DNA of 64,000 bases from assembly GCA_002011615.1 (NCBI GenBank), contig MTOH01000001.1, positions 1 to 64,000 of the forward strand, read 5' to 3'. How positions within the stretch are numbered: the first letter of the stretch is position 1; each line of letters opens with the position of its first letter. Below are positions 37,013-46,693 of this stretch, in pieces. The DNA comes from Candidatus Hydrothermus pacificus. GTDB lineage: Bacteria > Hydrothermota > Hydrothermia > Hydrothermales > Hydrothermaceae. Under the pieces are notes generated by a model, which saw only the letters and a program-made list of their open reading frames with translations, was not told the origin of the DNA and searched no databases. Made by a program: the position numbers and the translations under genes.

Positions 37013-37753
37013 TCAAAGGCGTAAAGCAGCAGAAGGTGTAAAGTAAAACCTGTAAGAAATTAAAGCGAGCAAACTTATAGCGATCGCAACTGATGCGGAA
37101 AGCATATAGATTACAATTATCTGAATTTTCGCAGCTTCAAGGGGTGATGCGCCTGCGAGTATCATACCTGTCATTGCACCTGGAAGTTGAATTATACCGA
37201 CTATTTTCATTATGTTGGTTATCGGAATCATTGCGGTTTTAACGGATTTTTTTACAAGTTCCTTTGAAGCCTCTCTGGGTGATGCACCCAGTGAAAGGAA
37301 AACCTCTATCAAATTCTTTCTCTCTTTGAATTCGTTGTAAAACCTTTCAAGAAAAATTGAGACCGCATTCATTGTATTCCCTATAATCATTCCTCCCAGG
37401 GGAATTAAAAATTTGGGCTCTGTTGTTATTATCCTCATAAGAAGCATAACTCCCAGTGTTATAAATGTCCCTGTAAAGATTGAAATAAGAGAAAGCAAAA
37501 AAGCATGGGGTGATTTCTTTGCCCTTCCCCTTGAGGTATAAGACGCTATCAGAACCATTATAAAAAGAAGGAGAGACTGATAAAGAACTCCCTTTAAATC
37601 AAAAACAAACTGAATTATGTATCCTACAGCAATTAACTGGATGAAACTCCTCACCGCACCAAAGGACAAATCTTTAACAATGCCTATCTTCTGAATAAAG
37701 GCAAGAATTATTGCGATTGCAACAAGTCCTCCTGCTATAAACACCTTTATCAT
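37013..37753 (-). CDS. fetB: ABC transporter permease, FetB family
   Basis: 246 residues, about six or seven membrane helices. UPF0014/FetB signatures include SFIQLIAVGY, the GGMIIGNTMNAVSI segment and IQLPGAMTGMILAG. In E. coli FetAB exports iron and helps survive oxidative stress. Its start overlaps the ATPase gene by four bases. Confidence 0.9.
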   Translation of the reverse strand: MIKVFIAGGLVAIAIILAFIQKIGIVKDLSFGAVRSFIQLIAVGYIIQFVFDLKGVLYQSLLLFIMVLIASYTSRGRAKKSPHAFLLSLISIFTGTFITLGVMLLMRIITTEPKFLIPLGGMIIGNTMNAVSIFLERFYNEFKERKNLIEVFLSLGASPREASKELVKKSVKTAMIPITNIMKIVGIIQLPGAMTGMILAGASPLEAAKIQIIVIYMLSASVAIAISLLALISYRFYFTPSAALRL

Positions 37754-38460
37754 TTTAACTCTCCCTTTAAAAATTTTTTTAGCTCGGAACTTCTGGGATT
37801 TTCAAACATCTCAGGGATACTCCCCTCCTCTATTTTCTTTCCTTCAACTATTAAAACCGCCCTGTCACCCATTCTTTTAGCCTGTTCAAGGTCATGGGTA
37901 ACAAAAATTATACTTATACCCAGATTTTTATTTAAATCTTTTATCAAATTCTCAATTTCAATTTTTGATGAAAAATCAAGGGCTGAAGTGGGTTCATCAA
38001 GCAAGAGAACATCGGGATTCAAAACAAGTGACCTTGCAATTGCTATTCTCTGAGCCTGTCCCACTGAAACAGAATCAATCTTTTGATTCAGAATATCTCT
38101 TTTAAGACCAACAAGTTCTATTACCTCTTCGGGATTAACCTCTATTTTATAAAGTTTTGCAGGATAAAGGATGTTGTCAACGGCCTTCTCTCCAAAAAGC
38201 AGAGGGATTTGAAAAACCATCGCAACTTTTTTTCTCAACTCTCTTACATCAATTTTCTTTATATCTTCACCGTTAAAAAACATTTCTCCTTCAGAGGGGT
38301 CCTCAAGCCTGTTTAAAAGCCTTAAAAGTGTTGTTTTTCCAGAACCTGAAGGTCCCATTATAACAAATATCTTTCCTTTATCAATCTCACAGGAAATATT
38401 ATCAAGGATTTTTTTACCAGATTTTATCTTTGTAACCGAAGAAAGTTTGTATAAAATCAT
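37750..38460 (-). CDS. fetA: ABC transporter ATP-binding protein, FetA-like
   Basis: 236 residues: Walker A GPSGSGKTT, Q-loop FQIP, signature SVGQAQRIAIA (a variant of LSGGQ) and Walker B VLLLDEPTSAL. Paired with FetB; an iron-export role is inferred from that partner. There is no clear ribosome-binding site. Confidence 0.9.
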   Translation of the reverse strand: MILYKLSSVTKIKSGKKILDNISCEIDKGKIFVIMGPSGSGKTTLLRLLNRLEDPSEGEMFFNGEDIKKIDVRELRKKVAMVFQIPLLFGEKAVDNILYPAKLYKIEVNPEEVIELVGLKRDILNQKIDSVSVGQAQRIAIARSLVLNPDVLLLDEPTSALDFSSKIEIENLIKDLNKNLGISIIFVTHDLEQAKRMGDRAVLIVEGKKIEEGSIPEMFENPRSSELKKFLKGELK

Positions 38461-38473
38461 GGTTTTAAAGAAA

Positions 38474-38503
38474 TTGATTATAAAGTTTAAAAGTCTTTAT
38501 AAT
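38474..38503 (+). promoter_or_regulatory. Promoter of the MuiA-like gene
   Basis: TTGATT (38474-38479), 18 bases, TATAAT (38498-38503). The leader contains AAAAAGGAGG before the ATG at 38526. Confidence 0.75.
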
Positions 38504-38506
38504 CTA
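38477..38506 (-). promoter_or_regulatory. Promoter of fetAB
   Basis: On the minus strand TAGATT (38501-38506), 18 bases, TATAAT (38477-38482), 16 bases before the ATG. It overlaps the divergent promoter almost completely, so the two operons should compete for polymerase. Confidence 0.5.
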
Positions 38507-38525
38507 ATTTTAAAAAGGAGGAAAG

Positions 38526-40061
38526 ATGAAATTCTTAATGGTTTTCTTTATTTTTAAAGTAACAAAGGCAATTATCTATCCATCCTCTGCAATAGTTACT
38601 GATGAAAGAGTTTTGAAGGCAAAAATCGGTGTTAATTCCTATGAAATTATTTTAAATCCTTTTGTTGATGAAAACAGCATAAAGATAGATGTTGAAGGCG
38701 GAAAATTAATCTCGGTTGATACAAAAAGGGAAAAATTTGAAAAGCCAGTAGAGCCTTTAAAATCCCTTCAGGATTCTCTTGAAAAACTCAAAAGGTTGCA
38801 GAACATCTATAACAATGAAAAAGAGCAGATAAAAAATGCAATTGAATTTTTAAAATCTTTCAGGGTTGCCTATTCTGAAAAAGTCGGTAAAGAATACCTT
38901 GAAAAGCCCTTTGAATACAGAAAATTATCAGAAACAATAGATTATCTTTTAGAAAAAGGGGAAGAACTCGGCAGGAAAATTATAGATGTTGAAAAGAAAA
39001 TCAATGAAATTAATAAAAAGATAGATATAGTGAGCAGAAAAATAAACGAGTTAAAGCCTGTGGGTGAGGAAGGAGTTAAGTTAAAAATAGATTTAAAGGC
39101 AAACTCAACCAATTTAAAATTAACTCTTGAATATTTAGTCAAGGCAAGGGTTGGATGGTATCCCTTTTATGAGGTACATGCATTACCCGATGAGGAAAAA
39201 TGTGAAATTACAGGATGGGCAAAGGTGTATCAGTTTACAGGAGAAAACTGGAATAATGTGAAAATAACACTTTCAACAGGAACACCCCATTTAAGGCTCA
39301 AACCACCAGATATAATCGCATGGAATATCATTTTAAGAGAAATTCCGTTTCTTGTAAAAGAAAAAGCCACAGAAAGGGAACCAGCAATTCCCGGAATGAC
39401 AGGCATGCCATATGCACCTCCCCCACCCCCTGAAGAAAAGTTTTTAACCCTTCACTATGAAATCCCTGGATTTACCGACATCCCTTCAAGAAAAGAACCC
39501 GTGCCCTTGCTTTATCAGAAGACAAAATTAAAATCAAAGTTTGAACACTACACATATCCAAGACTTGATCAGAAGGTTTATTTCAAGGGAAAAATACTTA
39601 ACATTTCAGAAAACCTTTTTGTGGGAGGTGAGGCAAATCTATACATTGAGAAAGAATACAGGGGCAAAGGTTATTTGAATATTCTACCACCCAATGATTC
39701 TACAGAATTAAGTTTTGGTGAAGACCCTGAAATCAAAGTTAAAAGGGAAAAAAAAGTTCATGAGGTTTATAAAAAAGGTCTTGTTAAAAAAAGTGTTGTT
39801 CACCATCTTGAGTATGAAACTTCTTTAAAGAATTTAAGAAAAAGAAATGTAAAAGTTATTCTGGTTGAGCAGGTTCCTGTATCAACCAATCCTGATGTAA
39901 AAATAGGAAACATAAAGTTTTCTGAAAAACCCTTTGAAGTCAAAGAGGCAGAAGGCGTTTATAAATTTAAAATTGATTTAAATCCGAATCAGGAATTTAA
40001 ATTGAAGTTTTCCTTTGATGTTGTGAGTGCCAAAGAGGATATAAGAATAGGTGGATTTTAA
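38526..40061 (+). CDS. MuiA-like protein with DUF4140 and DUF4139 domains
   Basis: 511 residues. A signal peptide (about 1-16) is followed by a DUF4140-type strand region (IYPSSAIVTDERVL), a coiled coil (about 75-180) and a DUF4139 beta domain (about 195-511, with KARVGWYPFYEV and TGENWNNVKITLSTGTP). A proline run (PPPPPEE) sits in the insert near 300. The family includes a suppressor of mucoidy; the biochemical role is unknown. Exported to the envelope. Its stop shares TTAA with the stop of the convergent channel gene. Confidence 0.8.
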   Translation: MKFLMVFFIFKVTKAIIYPSSAIVTDERVLKAKIGVNSYEIILNPFVDENSIKIDVEGGKLISVDTKREKFEKPVEPLKSLQDSLEKLKRLQNIYNNEKEQIKNAIEFLKSFRVAYSEKVGKEYLEKPFEYRKLSETIDYLLEKGEELGRKIIDVEKKINEINKKIDIVSRKINELKPVGEEGVKLKIDLKANSTNLKLTLEYLVKARVGWYPFYEVHALPDEEKCEITGWAKVYQFTGENWNNVKITLSTGTPHLRLKPPDIIAWNIILREIPFLVKEKATEREPAIPGMTGMPYAPPPPPEEKFLTLHYEIPGFTDIPSRKEPVPLLYQKTKLKSKFEHYTYPRLDQKVYFKGKILNISENLFVGGEANLYIEKEYRGKGYLNILPPNDSTELSFGEDPEIKVKREKKVHEVYKKGLVKKSVVHHLEYETSLKNLRKRNVKVILVEQVPVSTNPDVKIGNIKFSEKPFEVKEAEGVYKFKIDLNPNQEFKLKFSFDVVSAKEDIRIGGF

Positions 40062-41083
40062 TCTCCCTTTTCTAAATAAACAGTTCTTATGGGGAAGGGA
40101 ATTTCTATTCCCTCTTTTTTATACCTTTTGTGAAGTCTTTTTATGAATTCATGTCTTACAATAAACTGGGAAACATAATCTTTTGCCCTTAAAATAACAT
40201 TGAAATTAATTGAAAAATCTGCAAACTGTGTATATCTTATAAAGGGTTCAAATTCAGGAACCCCACCATCAACTTCTTTCATAACCTCTTTTGCAACTTC
40301 CACGGTTATCTTTTCCACCTTTTCTAAATCAGAATCATAACTGACGCCAACAGGAACAACAACAGAAAGTTCATTTTGAGGGAGAAAATAATTCACCACA
40401 ACCATTGAAGATAGTTTTGAATTCGGTATTATAACCATATTGTTTGGAAGCATCCTTATCGTTGTATTTCTCCATGTTATATCATGAACAAAACCCTCCT
40501 CACCTGTCTCCAGTTTAACATAATCACCCGGTCTTATCTGTTTTGATATAAGGATATGAATGCCCGCAAAAAGGTTTGAAAGGGTATCCTGAAGGGCAAG
40601 GGCAACAGCAAGCCCACCTATACCAAGGGCTGTGATAAAGGGAGTTATTGATATTCCAAGGGTATTTAAAAGGACAAGGACGCCCAAAAGTATAATTATC
40701 CCCTTTGCCAGATTTCTGAATATGGAAGAAGGAGGCAGGGTATCTCTGAATCTATCAGCATAAACCTGAACAACATTACCTGTTATGTTGGCAAGGATAA
40801 GGGTTCCTGAAAGGATTAGAATTATAAGAATCGCAATTTTTATAAATGTCTTTACATTTAAAGGTATTATAACAAACTGGATTGCTATAAAAACAGCAAG
40901 CAGAATGAACCATAAAATCACATGACCCTTTAAAGATTTCAGTATTACCTCATCCGCCCTCCATGTTGTTTTCTCGGCAAGTTTCAGAATTTTTTTAAAA
41001 ATATATTTTTCAAATATCCAGCCGATAAACCAGCCAAGAATCCCTGCGCCTACAGGAATAAGATAATTGATAATTTTTTCCAT
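40058..41083 (-). CDS. Small-conductance mechanosensitive channel (MscS family)
   Basis: 341 residues. About five membrane helices precede the pore helix segment ALGIGGLAVALALQDTLSNLFAG, the best-conserved part of MscS. A beta domain then follows (RPGDYVKLETGEEGFVHDITWRNT) and a mixed C-terminus. It releases solutes on osmotic downshock. No ribosome-binding site; a -10 box eight bases from the ATG suggests a leaderless message. Confidence 0.93.
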   Translation of the reverse strand: MEKIINYLIPVGAGILGWFIGWIFEKYIFKKILKLAEKTTWRADEVILKSLKGHVILWFILLAVFIAIQFVIIPLNVKTFIKIAILIILILSGTLILANITGNVVQVYADRFRDTLPPSSIFRNLAKGIIILLGVLVLLNTLGISITPFITALGIGGLAVALALQDTLSNLFAGIHILISKQIRPGDYVKLETGEEGFVHDITWRNTTIRMLPNNMVIIPNSKLSSMVVVNYFLPQNELSVVVPVGVSYDSDLEKVEKITVEVAKEVMKEVDGGVPEFEPFIRYTQFADFSINFNVILRAKDYVSQFIVRHEFIKRLHKRYKKEGIEIPFPIRTVYLEKGD

Positions 41084-41091
41084 AGAAATTT

Positions 41092-41121
41092 ATTTTAAAT
41101 GATTTAACTCTTTATTTTCAA
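41092..41121 (-). promoter_or_regulatory. Promoter of the MscS-family gene
   Basis: On the minus strand TTGAAA (41116-41121), 18 bases, TAAAAT (41092-41097), then eight bases to the ATG at 41083. Leaderless architecture. Confidence 0.72.
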
Positions 41122-41122
41122 T

Positions 41123-41152
41123 TTGCCATAGATTATTAATAATTAGTAAAAT
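41123..41152 (+). promoter_or_regulatory. Promoter of the SDR gene
   Basis: TTGCCA (41123-41128), 18 bases, TAAAAT (41147-41152). AAGGAGG precedes the ATG at 41183. It lies back to back with the MscS promoter. Confidence 0.6.
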
Positions 41153-41182
41153 TATAAACTTATCAAGAAAGAAGGAGGTAAA

Positions 41183-41974
41183 ATGGAGCTAAAAGGAGAA
41201 TGGGCATTAATACTGGGAGCATCAAGCGGATTTGGCGGTGCAACTGCAAAGTATCTTGCAGAGCACGGAGTGAACATAATAGGAGTTCATCTTGACAGGA
41301 GGGCAACACTCCCGCAGGCAAGAGAGGTTATAAAGTATATAAGGTCAAGAGAGTGTAAATCCGTGTTTTTCAACAAAAATGCTGCGGATGATAGAGCGAG
41401 AAAAGAAATTCTTGATAAAGTTGAAGAGATATTAAAAAAAGAGGGCAAATATATAAAAATAATTCTACATTCTCTTGCTTTCGGCTCTTTAAGATATTTC
41501 GTATCTGATAAAGAAGATGTGATAGATAAAAAGAGTATGGATATGACCCTGGAGGTTATGGGAAATTCTCTTTTATGGTGGGTGCAGGATTTATTCAAAA
41601 GAAAACTTATAGGTAAGGGCACAAAAATATATGCAATGACGAGTGCAGGCGGAAGAAGGGTATGGCACTATTATGGTCCTGTATCAGCTGCAAAAGCCCT
41701 TTTAGAATCAATCGTAAGGCAGTTAGCCCTTGAACTTGCACCTTATGGTATAACCGTTAATGCACTTCAGGCAGGGGTAACAGATACACCCTCTTTAAGG
41801 AAAATTCCAAATTATGAGAAAATGTTAAAACATACAAAATCAATAAACCCTTCAAAAAGGCTTACAACTCCCTCAGACATAGCAAAAGCAATCTATGTAC
41901 TCTCCCAGCCTGGAACAGAATGGATAACAGGCAATGTTATAAGAGTTGATGGTGGAGAAGATTTAACAGGGTAA
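41183..41974 (+). CDS. Short-chain dehydrogenase, enoyl-ACP reductase-like
   Basis: 263 residues. The nucleotide loop is GASSGFGGATA. The active site has Tyr followed by Lys seven residues later (YGPVSAAK), the Y-x6-K spacing of FabI and FabL enoyl reductases, rather than the Y-x3-K of ordinary SDRs. HSLAFGSLR corresponds to FabI's HSIAF. The family reduces trans-2-enoyl-ACP in fatty-acid elongation; the glycine loop is closer to FabL. NADH or NADPH preference is not clear. It stands alone, with strong AAGGAGG. Confidence 0.8.
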   Translation: MELKGEWALILGASSGFGGATAKYLAEHGVNIIGVHLDRRATLPQAREVIKYIRSRECKSVFFNKNAADDRARKEILDKVEEILKKEGKYIKIILHSLAFGSLRYFVSDKEDVIDKKSMDMTLEVMGNSLLWWVQDLFKRKLIGKGTKIYAMTSAGGRRVWHYYGPVSAAKALLESIVRQLALELAPYGITVNALQAGVTDTPSLRKIPNYEKMLKHTKSINPSKRLTTPSDIAKAIYVLSQPGTEWITGNVIRVDGGEDLTG

Positions 41975-41975
41975 T

Positions 41976-42344
41976 CTATTCTATTATTTTAAATCTAATC
42001 TCCTTTAAAACACTGTCCCTTTCATCTTTGATTCTGACTTTCCATTTTCCTATCCATAAGGAGAAAATTCTTTTTCTGCTCCATATTCTGTAATTTTCAG
42101 ACGCAAATTTAACAGGAAGTTTTATCCTTGCCATCACACTATCTCTGTAAATCCATTCATGATAGATAAATCCGGGTTTATCCGCATTTAGTTTACACCA
42201 GCAATAGAGCCAGCCAGCACCACTTTTAAAAAGAGTATCAGCCTGAAAAGGGTTTTTATCAACTATTTTTTCACATATCACCGCTTCCTTTACTTCTATC
42301 GTATAAAGATTACCCACCACCAGTAAAACAAGAAGCTTTTTCAT
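41976..42344 (-). CDS. DUF2914 domain protein, exported
   Basis: 122 residues with a signal peptide (about 1-15). The DUF2914 pattern is visible: a W-rich beta core (IYHEWIYRDSVMARIKLPV) and a closing G.WKV.I.......L.E..F. The function is unknown; in other genomes the domain follows membrane or helicase parts. One base separates its stop from that of the SDR gene. Confidence 0.7.
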   Translation of the reverse strand: MKKLLVLLVVGNLYTIEVKEAVICEKIVDKNPFQADTLFKSGAGWLYCWCKLNADKPGFIYHEWIYRDSVMARIKLPVKFASENYRIWSRKRIFSLWIGKWKVRIKDERDSVLKEIRFKIIE

Positions 42345-42367
42345 GCCTTTATCTTTTTGTTCACCAT

Positions 42368-42397
42368 ATTATATTGCACAGCTGAATAAAAATTCAA
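42368..42397 (-). promoter_or_regulatory. Promoter of the DUF2914 gene
   Basis: On the minus strand TTGAAT (42392-42397), 18 bases, TATAAT (42368-42373), with a 23-base gap to the ATG. Confidence 0.6.
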
Positions 42398-42403
42398 TAT
42401 ACT
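42374..42403 (+). promoter_or_regulatory. Promoter of mgtE
   Basis: TTGCAC (42374-42379), 18 bases, TATACT (42398-42403), then eight bases to the ATG at 42412. It overlaps the divergent DUF2914 promoter. Confidence 0.7.
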
Positions 42404-42411
42404 TAAAGGCT

Positions 42412-43779
42412 ATGAAGAAGACAAGTTTAAAATGGTACAGCATATTAATTCCGGATATTATTGAGGCAATCCAAGAAAGAAATTTAGAGGAAATTAAAAA
42501 TTTTCTAAAGGAACTTGCACCTTCTGAAATAGTAGAGATAACCGACGACTTACCACCAGCTGAACAGGCACTCGTTTTCAGATTGCTGGACAAAGAAAAG
42601 GCTGCGGACTGCCTTGCCGAAATGTCAAAGGATGAAGCAGAAGAACTTATAAAAAACTTGACAAGTAAAGAAGTCAAGGAGATACTCTCTACAATGGACC
42701 CTGATGACAGGGTTAGAATTTTTGATGAGCTTCCATCAGATATTGTAGAAAAGTTAATTTCAAATCTTGATAGGGAAAAAAGAGAGGAAATAAGAATACT
42801 CCTCAATTATCCCTACGGTTCTGCAGGTCACAGAATGAACCCCTTTTTTGCAAGGATAAGCGGAGATAAAAAGGTAAAAGAGGCACTTGATGAAATAAGG
42901 AAAAAGAGCTTTGACGAGGAAATAATAAGGGAAATATATGTAACTGATGAAAAAAATAAACTTCTTGGCAAGGTAAAACTTCCAAAACTCGTTCTTTCAA
43001 ACCCTGAGAAAAAAGTTTACGAGGTAATGGAGAAAAATCCGATTGCTGTGAATGTTTTAACCGACCAGGAAGAGGCTGCAAACATAATAAAGAACCATGA
43101 CCTTATAAGTCTGCCTGTGGTGGATTCTGAAAACAGGGTTCTCGGAATCTTAACAGTTGATGATATTATAGATATAATTGAAGAAGAGGCAACAGAGGAT
43201 ATCCATAAACTGGGTGGTCTTACATCTCCTGAACCTGAAGAAGAATATTACCAATTAAATCTATGGGAAAGGGTTAAAAAAAGGGTTCCCTGGCTCATCT
43301 CCCTTTTAATATTTGAACTTATAACAGCAACGGTAATAAAATCTTTTGATAAACTTATCCAGTCAGCAGTATTTTTGTCATACTTTATACCGATGCTTAT
43401 AGGCACAGGAGGTAATACAGGAACACAGTCAGTAACCCTTGCAGTAAGGGCAATGGCACTCGGAGAAATTGAATTCAGTGACTTATTAAAAATAGTTTTA
43501 AAAGAAGTTTTAACAGGTGCGGGAATGGGTTTAATACTGGGAATTGTAGGAGGAGGTGTTGCATTTATAATAACTCATTCTTTAAGGGTAACTCAGGTAA
43601 TATTCTTTGCCCTTTTAACAGTTATACTTTTTTCAAATCTTCTGGGAATATTCCTGCCCATGATATTCAAAAGATTAAAAATAGACCCCGCGATTTCTTC
43701 ATCACCTTTAATTACAACATTAATTGATGTAGGCGGATTATTTATTTATTTTATGATTGCCTATGTTTTTGTGTTTTAA
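42412..43779 (+). CDS. mgtE: Magnesium transporter MgtE
   Basis: 455 residues from MKKTSLKWY; the in-frame ATG at 42343 lies upstream of the promoter and is rejected. An N-terminal helical domain with repeated DLPPAE/EL-type turns (about 10-125) is followed by two CBS domains (about 130-245) and five membrane helices. The pore segment is GTGGNTGTQSVTLAVRAMA. The channel is gated by cytosolic magnesium in this family. The 3' end overlaps the convergent kdsB by 29 bases. Confidence 0.94.
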   Translation: MKKTSLKWYSILIPDIIEAIQERNLEEIKNFLKELAPSEIVEITDDLPPAEQALVFRLLDKEKAADCLAEMSKDEAEELIKNLTSKEVKEILSTMDPDDRVRIFDELPSDIVEKLISNLDREKREEIRILLNYPYGSAGHRMNPFFARISGDKKVKEALDEIRKKSFDEEIIREIYVTDEKNKLLGKVKLPKLVLSNPEKKVYEVMEKNPIAVNVLTDQEEAANIIKNHDLISLPVVDSENRVLGILTVDDIIDIIEEEATEDIHKLGGLTSPEPEEEYYQLNLWERVKKRVPWLISLLIFELITATVIKSFDKLIQSAVFLSYFIPMLIGTGGNTGTQSVTLAVRAMALGEIEFSDLLKIVLKEVLTGAGMGLILGIVGGGVAFIITHSLRVTQVIFFALLTVILFSNLLGIFLPMIFKRLKIDPAISSSPLITTLIDVGGLFIYFMIAYVFVF

Positions 43780-44497
43780 GAAAATCTTCAACTTCTTTAA
43801 TATCCTGTTCTGTATCAACAGGATATGTATCATTTTTTGAGGTAAAAACCCACACAGGTATTCCATGTTCAATCAGTCTCAGTTGCTCAAGGCTTTCTTT
43901 ATCTTCAAGTTCAGCACAGGGAAGGGAATGGAAAAGTTCAAGTATATCTCTTCTATAAAGATAAACTCCTATATGCTTTAAAAATTTGAAATTTTTTTTG
44001 CCTCTTAAATGGGGTATAGGACTTCTTGAGAAATAAATTGCTTTCCCTTCTTTATCACACACTATCTTAACAATATTTTCATCTTTGAAAAGTTTTTTAT
44101 CGGAAATCAGATATCCCAGAGTTGAAACCTCACACATTTTTTCTTTTGTCTTCTTTATTAAAAAATTTATATCAGAAGGTGATATAAGGGGTTCATCTCC
44201 CTGAAGATTTAAAATGTAATCACTTTTTTCCTTAAGCAAATTTTTGCAAACCCAGAAAACCCTGTCAGAACCACTCTCTAAGTCAGAAGGGGTCATAAAA
44301 ACTTCTGCACCAAATCTTTTGCATTCCTTAAAGATTCTTTCATCATCAGTTGCAATAAAAATCCGGTCTATCTCACTGGATTTTCTTGCCCTTTCAAAAA
44401 CCCATTGAATTAAAGGCTTATCAAGAATTTTAACAAGTGGTTTTCCCGGAAGTCTTTTTGAACCGTATCTTGCAGGTATTATACAAAAAACTTTCAA
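43751..44497 (-). CDS. kdsB: 3-deoxy-manno-octulosonate cytidylyltransferase (CMP-KDO synthetase)
   Basis: 248 residues. The nucleotide site is PARYGSKRLPGKPL, and LNLQGDEPLISP binds the metal and substrate. The enzyme activates KDO with CTP for the lipopolysaccharide inner core, so it marks a diderm cell. It is the last gene of the operon that starts at rpoZ and lies one base after fumB. Confidence 0.95.
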   Translation of the reverse strand: MKVFCIIPARYGSKRLPGKPLVKILDKPLIQWVFERARKSSEIDRIFIATDDERIFKECKRFGAEVFMTPSDLESGSDRVFWVCKNLLKEKSDYILNLQGDEPLISPSDINFLIKKTKEKMCEVSTLGYLISDKKLFKDENIVKIVCDKEGKAIYFSRSPIPHLRGKKNFKFLKHIGVYLYRRDILELFHSLPCAELEDKESLEQLRLIEHGIPVWVFTSKNDTYPVDTEQDIKEVEDFLKTQKHRQS

Positions 44498-44498
44498 T

Positions 44499-45056
44499 CT
44501 ACGCCTTCGCGAACTTCTTTACACCCTCCACATAAAGGTCATTACCATAAGCATCAACTGCAACTATTGCTGGAAAATCCTCAACAATCAATTCCCTTAT
44601 TGCCTCAGGCCCCAGGTCTTCATAGGCAACAACTTTAACGGATTTTATCTTCTGAGCCGCCAGTGCTGCTGCGCCTCCAACAGTTGCAAAGTAAACCGCT
44701 TTATATTTTTTCATTGCCTCTTTCACGGGCTCTGTTCTCTGGCCTTTTCCAATTGTTCCTTTAACACCAAGTTCTATAACCTTGGGTGTATAAGGGTCCA
44801 TTCTTATTGAAGTTGTGGGACCTGCAGAGCCTATAACTTTACCGGGTTTTGCAGGTGAAGGTCCAACATAATAGATGACCTGTCCCTTTAAATCTATGGG
44901 AAGTTTACCTGTTTTTTCATATTCTTCAATAAGTTTTTTGTGTGCAGCATCTCTTGCAGTGTATATAACACCTGAAATTAAAACCGCATCACCAGCTTTT
45001 AGTGAAAGGACATCCTCATCACTTAAAGGTGTTTTTATTTTTTTGTATTCTTCCAT
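44499..45056 (-). CDS. fumB: Fumarate hydratase class I, beta subunit
   Basis: 185 residues. Typical segments are GDAVLISG, ARDAAHK, YVGPSPA, GSAGPTTSIRMDPY and GKGQRTEPV. The two-subunit class I enzyme holds an oxygen-labile 4Fe-4S cluster and converts fumarate and malate. L-tartrate dehydratase is the close alternative; the KSVKVVAYEDLGPEAI region agrees with fumarase. Confidence 0.92.
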   Translation of the reverse strand: MEEYKKIKTPLSDEDVLSLKAGDAVLISGVIYTARDAAHKKLIEEYEKTGKLPIDLKGQVIYYVGPSPAKPGKVIGSAGPTTSIRMDPYTPKVIELGVKGTIGKGQRTEPVKEAMKKYKAVYFATVGGAAALAAQKIKSVKVVAYEDLGPEAIRELIVEDFPAIVAVDAYGNDLYVEGVKKFAKA

Positions 45057-45071
45057 CTTTTCATCTCCTTT

Positions 45072-45914
45072 TTAAAACACAATTTCTTCTCTTCTATCAG
45101 CATGGCATTGAATATTAACTGCAACAGGAAGGGATGTTATATGACACGGATACACTTCTATGTGAACATCAAGGGCAGTCCATTTTCCTCCAAATCCCTG
45201 AGGGCCTATTCCAAGCTTGTTTATTTCTTCAAGAAGCTCTTCTTCAAGCTCAGCGTAGAACGGGTCAGGATTTCTCTTACCCACCTCTCTAACTGTAGCT
45301 TTTTTCGCAAGAAATGCACAGTATTCAAATGTTCCTCCTATCCCAACTCCCACAACTATAGGAGGACAGGGATTTGCACCTGCTTTCTTGACTGATTCAA
45401 CCACAAATTTCTTAACCCCTTCCTTTCCCTCTCCAGGAAGAAGAATTTTAAGAGCACTCATGTTTTCGCTTCCACCACCTTTTGGTTCAAAAACAATTCT
45501 CAGCGTATCACCGGGGACCACATCAAAGTGAATAACAGGAGGAGTATTATCACCCGTATTTTTTCTCCTCAGAGGGTCCTCTACAATTGACTTCCTTAAA
45601 TACCCTTCTGTGTATCCTTTTCTCACACCCTCAACAATTGCATCCCTTATACTACCTCCCTCAATTTTAACATCCTGCCCCATTTCAACAAAAAAGACAG
45701 AAAATCCTGTATCCTGACAGAGTGGAAGGTCTTCTCTTTTTGCAACTTCTACATTTTCAAGAATTTGATCAAAAACTTTCTTCCCTATTTCTGATTCCTC
45801 GGTCTCCCTTGCTCTTTTTAATACCTCAACCACATCAGGCTTTAAATTATGTGTTGCGTATATGCAGGCATCCCTCACCCGCTGGACAACATCTTCATAT
45901 TTAACAATCTTCAC
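45072..45914 (-). CDS. fumA: Fumarate hydratase class I, alpha subunit
   Basis: 280 residues. The cluster cysteines are in LPLCQDTG, the [15 protein letters not shown] segment and a third in the C-terminal [19 protein letters not shown] is also family-typical. With the beta subunit 15 bases downstream it forms the oxygen-sensitive fumarase of anaerobes. ATGA-type overlap with the ymdB-like gene. Confidence 0.94.
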   Translation of the reverse strand: MKIVKYEDVVQRVRDACIYATHNLKPDVVEVLKRARETEESEIGKKVFDQILENVEVAKREDLPLCQDTGFSVFFVEMGQDVKIEGGSIRDAIVEGVRKGYTEGYLRKSIVEDPLRRKNTGDNTPPVIHFDVVPGDTLRIVFEPKGGGSENMSALKILLPGEGKEGVKKFVVESVKKAGANPCPPIVVGVGIGGTFEYCAFLAKKATVREVGKRNPDPFYAELEEELLEEINKLGIGPQGFGGKWTALDVHIEVYPCHITSLPVAVNIQCHADRREEIVF

Positions 45915-46693
45915 ATCACACCTCCTTTGTTTATGATTTCAGAATATAAAATTTTTTTTGAATCCAGGGTAAATTCAAAGAAAAGTGAATTCATACCCGT
46001 TTTCCCCTTACCTGCATCAAAACTTGCAGGCAACAGGTACCTCATTCTTTTAAATGCTGATTCCTTATCAACTCCTATAATAGAATCAAAACTACCTGTC
46101 ATACCCACATCAGAGATAAAGAGGGTTCCTCTATTTAAAATTTTAAGGTCCTGTGTCTGAACATGAGTATGGGTTCCTACAATTGCAACTGCTTTACCAT
46201 CAAAATAATCAGCAAAAATAATCTTTTCACTTGTTGCCTCACCATGAAAGTCTATAATAATCGGGATATCCTTTAGTTCTTTAATTGCCTTTTCTGTGGT
46301 TCTTATAGGGCAATCAAACTCTCCCATAAAAACCCTGCCTGTTACATTCAAAACCGCAACTTCCTTCCCGTTTTTCTTATATATCCCATACCCCCTTCCT
46401 GGAACCCCTTCAGGATAATTCAAAGGTCTTAAAAGATAAGGAGTATTTTCTATAAAGTTGAATACCTCTTTTTTATCAAATATGTGGTTTCCTGATGTCA
46501 TTACATCAACACCTGTAGATTTTATCTCATCATACACCTTCTGAGTTATACCACTTGTACCTGCAGCATTTTCTATATTTGCTATCACAAAATCAGGAGA
46601 GTAATCTTTCTTAATTTCATTTAGAAAATATTTTAAAGCTTTTCTGCCCGGTTTACCAACAATATCTCCTATGAAAAGAATTCTTATGTTCAT
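45911..46693 (-). CDS. ymdB: TIGR00282/YmdB family metallophosphoesterase
   Basis: 260 residues. Metal ligands fit D10 in FIGDIVGKPG, E41 in NIENAAG, N69-H70 in TSGNH, and the histidines of DFHGEAT and GTHTHVQT. The Bacillus homologue hydrolyses 2',3'-cyclic AMP and affects biofilm and motility genes. Cytoplasmic. It overlaps both neighbours by four bases. Confidence 0.92.
   Translation of the reverse strand: MNIRILFIGDIVGKPGRKALKYFLNEIKKDYSPDFVIANIENAAGTSGITQKVYDEIKSTGVDVMTSGNHIFDKKEVFNFIENTPYLLRPLNYPEGVPGRGYGIYKKNGKEVAVLNVTGRVFMGEFDCPIRTTEKAIKELKDIPIIIDFHGEATSEKIIFADYFDGKAVAIVGTHTHVQTQDLKILNRGTLFISDVGMTGSFDSIIGVDKESAFKRMRYLLPASFDAGKGKTGMNSLFFEFTLDSKKILYSEIINKGGVM

Noticed and set aside
42343..42411. 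Extended N-terminus of MgtE
   Set aside because: The extension spans the promoter and has no similarity to MgtE; the ATG at 42412 has the standard promoter spacing.
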